Below, one piece after another: positions 40,002 through 47,700 of a stretch of 64,000 nt of DNA. Positions within the stretch are counted from its first letter, which is position 1. Every line of letters begins with the position of its first letter. The stretch is from Polyangiaceae bacterium (GTDB lineage: Bacteria; Myxococcota_A; Polyangia; Polyangiales; Polyangiaceae), in NCBI GenBank assembly GCA_015075635.1, contig JABTUA010000002.1, positions 2,546,708-2,610,707 of the forward strand. Reading direction: 5' to 3'. Position numbers and translations under genes: made by a program. Under the pieces are notes generated by a model. It was not told where the DNA came from. It saw only the letters and a list, made by a program, of their open reading frames with translations, and ran no database searches.

Positions 40002-41501
40002 CTAGCGACCGTCGTCTTCGGGGCTCGTCTCGGACACGGGCTCATCGACGTCGCGGCGATCCTTCTCGAGCGCCGGCCGCGGCGCCGCGGCGGCACGCCA
40101 GATCAGCGTCGCCGCGAGGCCGCTCACGAGCAGCCAGCCCAGCGCCCCCCAAAGCACGCGCCGGCGGTCGTCGGGGAAGCGCGTGCCGATCTGCACGATG
40201 CCGTCGCTGAACTCGCCCCGCGGTGCGTTGATGCCGTGCTGGTCGCGGCGCTCGGCGGCGAGAGTGCAAGGCTCGCCGGTGGGCAAGCGCGGTCCGTCGT
40301 AGGGGCCGCGATAGATGCTCTCCACGTTCGGCAGGTTGCCCTCGACGTCGAGCCCGGTCTCGCACACGGGCCACGAGTCCACCTGGTGCGAGCGCCAGAG
40401 CGCGGCGTCGTACGCGCGCGGCGCCGCGTAGGCAAACGCGACGAGCAGCGCGAGCGCGAACACGCCCCGGGCGCCGTAGGGTGAGGTGGCGACGAGCTTG
40501 CGCACCAGCAGCGCGGCGAACACGGCGCCCGCGCCGAACAGCAGCGTCGTGCTCGGGGTCTCGGTGCCCGGCGCGCCGCGCACCGCGTCGGTGAGCGCGC
40601 CGACGGACTGGGCCTGCGTCACGGCGTCCCAGAGTGGAAACAGCGCCAGCATCGAGAAGACCAGGAGCGCCACCAGGTTCTGCGCGACGCCCGACGGCGG
40701 CGGCGCCGCCTGGGGCGCGGCCTTTCGCTCGCTGGGCGGGGGCTCGTCTTCGGCTTCCTCCTCGTCGTCCTCGTCCTCCGGCTCGGGCTCGGGTGGCGCC
40801 TCGAGCTCGGCGCTCGCCAAGCTGGCGGCTGCGCGGCGGACCCGGCGAGAGAAGTCGATCACCAGCGCGGCCAGCGCGATCTGGATGACCAGGAGGAAGG
40901 CTCGCTGGCCCGAGGGCTGCGCGTCCGCCGCGGAGGCGAGCAGCCGGTAGAGCGGGACGCCGGTGTCGACGGCAACGAAAGCGAAGGCGGCGCCGGTCAC
41001 GGCCTGCGGGACGCGCGCGCCGAGGAAGCTCGACATGCGCGTGAGCGCCAAGATCAACGCCGTGAGCCCGGCGGCGCGCGCTGCCGCGACCAGCACCCAC
41101 ATCTGCTTGCCGGAGATCCCCTCGGAGGAGCCGCCGCCCAGGCCGAACAGCAGCGCGAAGCTCAGCAGGCCGACCAGCACGAACGACGCCGTGGCCACCA
41201 GCGCCGGGGTGACGGCGCCCGTCGCCGGCGGCACGCGCGTCACGCGCAGGAGCGCCACCACCAACCCGAGGGAGACCAGGAAGTAGAAGGCCTGGTAGCC
41301 CATCGAGACCATCGTCATCACGACCAGGGCGCCGGGGTCCTTCGCGGCGACCGCCGGCGCGAGCCGCATCGACTGGAGCTGCACGCCGACGCCGGCGAGG
41401 GTCAGCACCAGCCACAGACCGATGAGCCAGCCGAGCCCGGAGCGCACGGAGCGCCAGCTCGCCGTGCGCTCGAGCTCTCGCTGTCCGCGCGGCGTCACCA
41501 T
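40002..41501 (-). CDS. Polytopic membrane protein with acidic cytoplasmic segment
   Basis: A 499-residue protein from ATG 41501. About nine or ten hydrophobic segments are visible: roughly 25-45, 60-85, 100-125, 135-155, 165-180, 195-215, then after an acidic/Pro-rich stretch (PEPEPEDEDDEEEAEDEPPP, about 235-255) further ones at 285-300, 330-350, 360-380 and 465-485. The last large loop carries Cys residues (VCETGLDVEG, GEPCTL). No transporter or enzyme family recognised. It precedes the DUF362 gene on the same strand, 37 bases away. Confidence 0.7.
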   Translation of the reverse strand: MVTPRGQRELERTASWRSVRSGLGWLIGLWLVLTLAGVGVQLQSMRLAPAVAAKDPGALVVMTMVSMGYQAFYFLVSLGLVVALLRVTRVPPATGAVTPALVATASFVLVGLLSFALLFGLGGGSSEGISGKQMWVLVAAARAAGLTALILALTRMSSFLGARVPQAVTGAAFAFVAVDTGVPLYRLLASAADAQPSGQRAFLLVIQIALAALVIDFSRRVRRAAASLASAELEAPPEPEPEDEDDEEEAEDEPPPSERKAAPQAAPPPSGVAQNLVALLVFSMLALFPLWDAVTQAQSVGALTDAVRGAPGTETPSTTLLFGAGAVFAALLVRKLVATSPYGARGVFALALLVAFAYAAPRAYDAALWRSHQVDSWPVCETGLDVEGNLPNVESIYRGPYDGPRLPTGEPCTLAAERRDQHGINAPRGEFSDGIVQIGTRFPDDRRRVLWGALGWLLVSGLAATLIWRAAAAPRPALEKDRRDVDEPVSETSPEDDGR

Positions 41502-41533
41502 CGGGCCGGCATCATGGCACATGGCGATCGCCA

Positions 41534-41556
41534 CTGGCGAAGCGGCGCTTCGCCAG
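41534..41556. repeat. Perfect inverted repeat (10-bp arms, 3-nt gap)
   Basis: CTGGCGAAGC and its exact reverse complement, between the divergent membrane-protein and 79-residue genes. It could be an operator or mRNA hairpin; no T-run follows on either strand. Confidence 0.6.
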
Positions 41557-41574
41557 CCTGCGCTGCGCGTTTCT

Positions 41575-41589
41575 CCCGGTTTTTCCGGG
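41575..41589. repeat. Inverted repeat CCCGG-TTTTT-CCGGG
   Basis: 5-bp arms around a run of five T, immediately upstream of the sigma-54-like site. Possible activator site or hairpin. Confidence 0.45.
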
Positions 41590-41599
41590 TGTCCGACGC

Positions 41600-41615
41600 T
41601 GGCACGGCGCTCGCA
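41600..41615 (+). promoter_or_regulatory. Sigma-54-type promoter candidate
   Basis: TGGCACG-N4-TCGCA against consensus TGGCACG-N4-TTGCW: the -24 element is perfect, one mismatch in the -12 element, and GG to GC spacing is correct. It would give a leader of about 44 nt to ATG 41670, which has a GGAGG Shine-Dalgarno. Confidence 0.4.
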
Positions 41616-41669
41616 ATCCCCCCGCGCGTGGGCGCACGGCACGTCGCCGCGGCCCCGGAGGATAGCCCC

Positions 41670-41909
41670 ATGAACGAGTCCAAGATGAAGGTCGCCTATG
41701 TCATCACGCAGCGCAACGGCAAGAACCACTGGACGCGCATCGGCGTCGGGTTCGTCAACCGCGACGGGTCCATCAACATCAAGCTGGAAGCGGTGCCCGT
41801 CACCGGGGAGCTGCAGATCCGCGATCAGGTCCCGCGCGACGGCAACCTGACGCTGCTCAGCGGCCGGAACGGTCAGCCGGCGCCCGACGCCGTCGCCGAG
41901 ATCGGGTGA
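41670..41909 (+). CDS. Small conserved-type protein
   Basis: A 79-residue soluble protein: MKVAYVITQRNGKNHWTRIG, a stretch IKLEAVPVTGELQIRDQV and an acidic/Pro end. It looks like a single beta-rich domain; similar short proteins occur in myxobacteria, but no function is known to me. ATG 41670 is preceded by GGAGG. Its TGA overlaps a GTG that can start the ComEA-like gene, so the two are probably coupled. Confidence 0.65.
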   Translation: MNESKMKVAYVITQRNGKNHWTRIGVGFVNRDGSINIKLEAVPVTGELQIRDQVPRDGNLTLLSGRNGQPAPDAVAEIG

Positions 41910-42451
41910 ACGCCATGACGACCCCGGAAACAGGAGCAGAGCCGAGCGCGCGGAGCCCCTGGTTGCCGGTCGTGCTCAAGGTCGCCGGCATCGCGGCCTT
42001 GCTCACCGGGCTCGCCGGCATCGGTGCAGCGTCGATGGTGCTGGGCAACGGCGGGGTGGCCGTCGCCCGCGGCGCCGCGCCGGAGCCCAGCGGCGCTTGG
42101 CTCGGCAGCGAGGAGCAAGCGCCGCCGGAGCGAGCGAGCACCGGCGGCGCGGCGGCGCGAGACGGCGGCCGCGGCCCGAGCCAGGCGCTCACGGCCGACG
42201 GCAAGGTGATCCTGAACCTGGCGGAGGTCGAGGATCTGCGCCGCCTGCCGGGGGTCGGCAAGCGGCGCGCCGGGGCCATCGTCGAGCTGCGGGGGCGGCT
42301 GAAGCGCTTCCGGCGCGTGAGCGATCTCTTGCGCGTGCGCGGTCTGGGCGTGCGCGGCCTCAAGCGCATCACCCCGCTGGTGGTGCTCGACGCGCCGAAG
42401 GCGGAGGGCGCAACAGACGGCGGCGCGGGCGACGCGAAGGTTTTGGACTAG
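41906..42451 (+). CDS. ComEA-like helix-hairpin-helix protein with N-terminal membrane anchor
   Basis: A 181-residue protein. GTG 41906 overlaps the upstream TGA; ATG 41915, three codons later, is the alternative. One hydrophobic segment (about 20-45), an Ala/Gly/Arg-rich linker, then a ComEA-type double helix-hairpin-helix (NLAEVEDLRRLPGVGKRRAGAIVELR and RVSDLLRVRGLGVRGLKRI). ComEA binds double-stranded DNA outside the membrane during uptake; the membrane anchor plus HhH arrangement is the same. Whether it acts in uptake here is inferred. Confidence 0.8.
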   Translation: MNAMTTPETGAEPSARSPWLPVVLKVAGIAALLTGLAGIGAASMVLGNGGVAVARGAAPEPSGAWLGSEEQAPPERASTGGAAARDGGRGPSQALTADGKVILNLAEVEDLRRLPGVGKRRAGAIVELRGRLKRFRRVSDLLRVRGLGVRGLKRITPLVVLDAPKAEGATDGGAGDAKVLD

Positions 42452-42454
42452 GCT
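42449..42454 (+). promoter_or_regulatory. TAGGCT -10-like box, 7 nt before GTG 42462
   Basis: It includes the TAG stop of the ComEA-like gene, so the match is partly constrained by coding. No Shine-Dalgarno before the GTG. Confidence 0.3.
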
Positions 42455-42461
42455 CCGCGGC

Positions 42462-43340
42462 GTGCTCCGCACGGCTTCCCTGGCGCTCCTCGGCCTCGCC
42501 TGTTGGGCCTGCGCGACGGCTCACCCGCCGCCGAGCGAGCCCGAGCCGGCGCTGGTCGGACCCGGCGCTCCGCCGCCGCCACCGGACGCGTCCGCGCCAA
42601 CCGCGACGGCGGACGCATCGGTCCCCGATTCGTCCACTGCCGCGACCACGCGCTGCCCCGCCGACATGCAACACGTCGCGCAGAGCTTCTGCACCAAGGT
42701 CGAGCGGCGCTGCCTGAAGAGCGAATACGACAAAGCGAACCACATCACGCTCTGCCATCGCTTCGAGCCCGGCAGCACCGAGTGTCGAGGCCCCCGGCTC
42801 GCCCTCGACTTCTGCATCGACCGCTACGAGTACCCGAACGAGAAGGACGCGCACCCGCCGGTGATGGTCAGCTTCTACGACGCGAGCGGGCTGTGCGCCG
42901 CGAAGGGCAAGCGCCTGTGTTACGAGAGCGAGTGGACGGCGGCCTGCGAGGGCCCCGGCGAGAAGCCCTTCCCCTACGGCTGGGAGCGCTCGGCGGAGAA
43001 ATGCAACATCGACAACCCCTGGGTGAACCCCAGCCTGAAGAAGATCTACTCCGCCGATCCCGGCGTGCGTGACGCCGAGCTCGCGCGCCTCGACCAGAGC
43101 GTGCCCAGCGGGTCGAAGCCCGGCTGCGTCAGCGACTTCGGCGTCTTCGACCTGACCGGCAACGTGGACGAGTGGGTGCTCGCCGACCGCGACCGACCCG
43201 AAGAGAAGGGCCGCTTCTCCGCGCTCAAGGGCGGCGCCTGGGGCCACGTACGCAACGCTTGCCGGCCGGTGACGACCAGCCACGAGCCGGAGTTCACTTA
43301 TTACTTCGTCAGCTTTCGCTGCTGCAAGGACCCGAGCTGA
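42462..43340 (+). CDS. Lipoprotein with FGE/SUMF1-type domain
   Basis: A 292-residue lipoprotein (signal LALLGLACWAC), Pro/Ala linker to about 65, then an FGE-type domain: CIDRYEYPNEKDAHPPVMVSF, AKGKRLCYESEWTAACEG (the WL-P-TE-EWE-like block), FDLTGNVDEWVLAD and GGAWGHVRNACRP. The four to six Cys suggest disulfides. Related secreted domains act on pyoverdine (PvdO) or as plain structural proteins; no sulfatase partner is close. The stop TGA lies inside the left 46-bp direct repeat. Confidence 0.8.
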   Translation: MLRTASLALLGLACWACATAHPPPSEPEPALVGPGAPPPPPDASAPTATADASVPDSSTAATTRCPADMQHVAQSFCTKVERRCLKSEYDKANHITLCHRFEPGSTECRGPRLALDFCIDRYEYPNEKDAHPPVMVSFYDASGLCAAKGKRLCYESEWTAACEGPGEKPFPYGWERSAEKCNIDNPWVNPSLKKIYSADPGVRDAELARLDQSVPSGSKPGCVSDFGVFDLTGNVDEWVLADRDRPEEKGRFSALKGGAWGHVRNACRPVTTSHEPEFTYYFVSFRCCKDPS

Positions 43341-43382
43341 AGCCGGGTTGCCGGGGCAACGCGTTCGTCCTATCGATGCGCC
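43337..43382. repeat. Left 46-bp direct repeat
   Basis: CTGAAGCCGGGTTGCC-G-GGGCAACG... to 43382; it matches 50077-50122 at 45 of 46 positions (the single difference is g43353 versus t50093). It contains a small inverted repeat GTTGCC-GG-GGCAAC. Same orientation as the right copy. It bounds the minus-strand cassette. Confidence 0.9.
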
Positions 43383-43417
43383 GCCCGCTCGTTCGTGAGG
43401 GGCTGCCGCGCGCTGGC

Positions 43418-44731
43418 TCAGGTCCCGTCGGGCAAGCCGGGCGGCTTGGCGACGTACACGCATCCTGGCGTGGCCTTCACCAGACGGACGTGGATCGCGT
43501 ACGAGGCCTGGTGGTAGGCGAGCCAGATCTCGCCGTTCCAGCGGACGGCGGCCATCTGGCGGATGTCGATGTCACCCTGGTCGGCGCCTCCGAGTAGTCC
43601 AACGGGTTTGCCGACGCCCGATCCGTCGAAGTCGAAGCGATGGATGTCGACCTGTGTCGCCATGAAAACCGTCAGCGCATCGCCGAGAGGCAGGAGGGCC
43701 ATGCCCATGACGCTCTCGGTGGGGTTCGGTTTCGCAGGAATCACGAGGGCGGGGCCCGCCGGGTTCCCATCCAAATCGAGGGGCTGCACCGGTACGAATG
43801 GAGACAGAGCCCCAGGTGACACGAACCACGACGCCCACCCCCCGGCAGCGTGCGCAGCGACGGCCAGCGCTTCTGAAGGCGGCCATGTGACGTTCGCGGC
43901 AACGATGGCCTTCGGGCCGCCGTCGGTCCCGGGGATCCGTGCCCCGTCTCGCAGGTGTCCACTCAGGAGCGCGAAGTCATCGAAGACGAATGTGCGCCCG
44001 CTCTCCGGGCTGGTGGCCGTCTTGTGCCCCAGCGGGCCGTAGCCGACGTTGACGGTCTCGCCGTAGCGCGTGAACGGCAGGAGCAGCTCTCCTTCGGCGC
44101 TGACCCTCGCCACGAACAGGCTGAACTGCGGCGGGATGCCGTAGGCGTGCATCGCGAACGCTTCGCCATCCCAGGCGGCGTGCGTTTGGAAGCCCACGTC
44201 GTCTGCCGCGCTTGCGGTCGGGAGTTTCACGCGCGCGAAGGGCTCGCCCTCACCAGCTCGAAGCAAGGCTACCTCTTGACGCCAGATCCCTGCCTCTCGG
44301 AACCCGTATCCCACCGCGAGTGTTCCGTCGGGACTCGCGGCGACCGAGCTGATCTCGCCCTCGGGGAACAGGGCGCTGTCAGGCAGCAGCGCGTAGGTCT
44401 CATGCGATACGGCACCGTCGGGAGCGACGGTCGTGAGTACGAGTTGCTCCGTCGCTTCCGAGGTATACTTGCCTGTCTTCCCTTCCGGCTGGAAGCGATA
44501 CGCGACCCATGCGACGCTCAGGCCGCCGGGGCTGGAGAAGAGCGCGGCAGGGAGCGCGTCCGAAACCCAGTGCCAACGGCCAGGCTCACCCAGCACCGCC
44601 GGTGTCAACACCAGATCGAAGCAACTCGGCGGCGCGCCGCCGGTTCCGCCATCGCCGTTACTGTCGGCCGATTCGCCGCAGCTCAGGCACGCGAGCGCGG
44701 TTGCGGTGCCGAGACACGCCCAACGTCTCAC
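43418..44731 (-). CDS. Lipoprotein with propeller-like repeats
   Basis: A 437-residue lipoprotein: signal and lipobox ACLGTATALACLSC from GTG 44731, which overlaps the TGA of the large upstream gene. The body is a series of 45-60-residue beta repeats (LFPEGEISSVAASPDGTLAVGYG, AAWDGEAFAMHAYG, AAVRWNGEIWLAYHQ), suggesting a beta propeller. No catalytic motif. Being coupled to the protease/VWA gene, it may form part of the same surface assembly. By eye the cassette looks slightly less GC-rich than its surroundings (not computed). Confidence 0.75.
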   Translation of the reverse strand: MRRWACLGTATALACLSCGESADSNGDGGTGGAPPSCFDLVLTPAVLGEPGRWHWVSDALPAALFSSPGGLSVAWVAYRFQPEGKTGKYTSEATEQLVLTTVAPDGAVSHETYALLPDSALFPEGEISSVAASPDGTLAVGYGFREAGIWRQEVALLRAGEGEPFARVKLPTASAADDVGFQTHAAWDGEAFAMHAYGIPPQFSLFVARVSAEGELLLPFTRYGETVNVGYGPLGHKTATSPESGRTFVFDDFALLSGHLRDGARIPGTDGGPKAIVAANVTWPPSEALAVAAHAAGGWASWFVSPGALSPFVPVQPLDLDGNPAGPALVIPAKPNPTESVMGMALLPLGDALTVFMATQVDIHRFDFDGSGVGKPVGLLGGADQGDIDIRQMAAVRWNGEIWLAYHQASYAIHVRLVKATPGCVYVAKPPGLPDGT

Positions 44732-47700
44732 AGCGGCAGCCCCCGCTCCTCGGCAAACTCGGCGAGCTCGAGCTCGAGGGCGAGCGCCTCCTGGAGTCGC
44801 TGGTTGGCGAGGTGAAGGGTCTTTGCCTTCAGCAGCGCGACACAGGTCAGCTTCAGCGTCTTCACCTTCACCAGTCTCGTGAGCACGTGCACCTCGTCCA
44901 GGTTCGCGCCTTTCGACTGGGACAGCCGCGCGAGGGAGGCCAACACGGCTTCGTCGAGCTTCAGCAGCGAGGCCACGATCTCTGCCTTGGCTGCAGCAAG
45001 ATCGCCGGCATCGAGCTGGTCTTCGGCGCGTTCCTCGTCGGCGATCGCCCGATCGACGCGGCTGTCGAGCAAGCGGCGGAACCCGATCCTCACTACCTTG
45101 CTGACGTTTCCGGCGAGGTCGCGCGCTTGCACGTGGATCTCTCCTGCCGGGACGTCTGGTAGGCGGAGGTCCAAGTGGGCTACCGCCGGTTGCCACGCCA
45201 CGCTGTCGATGGGCGTGCCGGCGAACGAGTAGCGCAGCTCGACCACGCCGGAGACCACGGTTCCGAGCTCGACGGTCGGGTGGACGTGGGTAGCCGAGCT
45301 GGGATCCTCGAGCTCGAGCTCCAGGCTCACGTCGCGGGTTCGAGACACTACCCGGCCGCTCGTGACGCGCACGACCGGCGGGACCGGATCGACGTTGGGC
45401 GTCGCGCACTCGACGTCCGACCAGCCGCTGATCACGGGTCCACGCTCGGCGCGCATGCGATAGCAGACGCGCTGACCGTTCGGCGCGGGGACCACCACGA
45501 ACGGCGACTCTCCATCTCGAGCGCCAAGGACCGGAACGAAGGGGCCACGCTCGTCCCCGGCACGCTCGACGGTCAGGGCGGTCTCCGCCGCGCCCATGCC
45601 CGCGGGAAGGAACACCACCCCGTTCCCTGCTCGTGGGTCAACGACCGGCGAGTCAATCGCGTCGTCGGACGGATCGCGCGGATCCCTGCCCGCTGCGACC
45701 TCGGACCCATCCGCTTCACCGCCGCCGTCAGTGTCGCTGAGGAGCGGGTTCGTTGCGGCCTGGAACTCGCCGGCCGCTGTCAGGCCATCCCGGTCCACGT
45801 CCGAGTCCGCTTCCACCGCTGGCCCGTAGCGGAGCTGCCAGCGATCCGGGAGGCCGTCGGCGTCGAGATCCGGCAGCCGCGCCAGCACGAACGCCTGCTG
45901 CCGCTCTCGAACGACTCGAGCGTCGCCCGGCTCCACTGCGCAGGTGGCGAAGAGCCGAACCGCGTACATGCCCGGGAGGCTGGTCTGGTGGAACGGCACC
46001 CCGAAGATGCCGTCTCCGGCGCGGCCATCTTCGTGCTTGCCGTCGTCGTGGAGACGCAGCGCGACACGCGTCACCTCGTCGGGGAGCGTCACCGTCGCGT
46101 CGACGACACAGCGAGTGAGGGGCGCTTGGTCGATGACCACGGCGCGCAGCGCCACGTCCAAGCCCACCCATGCGGTGAGCTCACCCGCGCCGCCCGCGTC
46201 ACCAAGAGGCAAGACGTCTGCCACGTCCACGGTCGCGAACATCTGCGCCTCGGAGTCGAGGCTGGCTTCGACCAGCACGTTCGGCTCCGACGTCTCCGCC
46301 CCCGGTCGAGTGAAGGCCATCCACGACCCTGCTTCCGGATCTGGGACACGGTAGGTCGCCGTGGATTCGGCGGCGTTCACCAGCAGTGGCACGTACTCGT
46401 TGCCTGACGGCGAGACGAGCTTGCCTTTTGCGACCTCGGCCTCCGTCGAGACGACGGTCACCCGCAGCTCGTGCGCGCCAGCATCGACGGGAAAGACAAC
46501 GGGAGCCGCCCCGCCAACCGCGCGCCGCGACACGACCCGCTCGAAACGGGAGCTGGTTCCGTAGGCCGAGAGCATCGCGTCGGAGACATCGAGGGTCGCG
46601 AGCGCGAGCGACGTCGGCGGATTCGGCGCGTACACCAGGGTACCGTCGGTGAGCCGCGCCAGGTGATCGAGCTCCGAGAGGTCGGCGTCCTGTCCGAAGG
46701 CGATGCTCGAAACGACGGGGAGCCGGAGGCCGGGCACTCCGCCGCGCGGCTTCCTGCCCAGGGGGAGACTCGGCCACGGACCGTTGCCGTCGCCCGCGGG
46801 TGGTTGGGCTGCGAGGTAGTATGCAGCTGGATCGGCGGCGGCGGAGTTCTTGCCGTCAGACAGCACGACGATCAGATGGCGGTCCGCGGTCAGCGTCGCG
46901 GGCGGGTCGTAGCGGAGCGCCAACAGGGACTGCGCCTCGAGCAGCCCGTCGCCGATGCTGGTCGCGCCAAATGCGGAGACCTTCCCGATCTCCGACTTGA
47001 TCGCGGCCACGTTGCCGACCCCGACGAACTCCATGCCACTCGGCCCGATCGGCAGCGTGGTGGCGTCGTTCCCGTACGTGACGACGCCCGCGGAAGTGGT
47101 CGGGAATCCGCTCGCAGGGGCGAAGGAGTCGACCAGAACCTGTGCAGCGACCTTGGCCGCTTCGAGTCGATCGCCCAGCATGCTGCCGCTCCGGTCGAGG
47201 GCCAACACGACGGCCTCCGACCCGAGCCCGATCTTGATCGCTCCGGGCGCCGACGCCTTGGTGCCGTTGATGGATACCTGGAGGTCCAGATCGCTCGCGA
47301 CTGCCGGGTAGAACGCCGCCGGCAGCGACGTGACCATCAGCACGTTCCCGCCCGTCAGCGGAAACGGGTAGAAGTCCACCCACGGCTCCAGCTTGCAGCC
47401 CGTCGTGCCAGCCGCCGCGCAGTTGGGCACGCTGACGTCATAGTCCTCGGGGGACACGTTCTGCAGCGGGATGGGGTGGTTCTCCGCATCGCGGTAGCTC
47501 AGCTTCACCAGGAACTTCTTGCGCGCGAACTTGTTGCCCGCGAACGCCGGAGTCGCCTGAACGGGATCGACGATGGCGAGCTGCTCCGAGACCGGGCCGA
47601 ACGACCAGGTGAAGTTCGACGGACCCCAGCCGCCGCTGACCACCACGACGACTTCCTCCGTGCTCGCCCCGACCGTCACCGGGACGCCGAAGAAGAGCGA

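Noticed and set aside
42449..42454. TAGGCT before GTG 42462 as strong evidence for a leaderless promoter.
   Set aside because: It contains the stop codon of the preceding gene, so it counts only as weak support.
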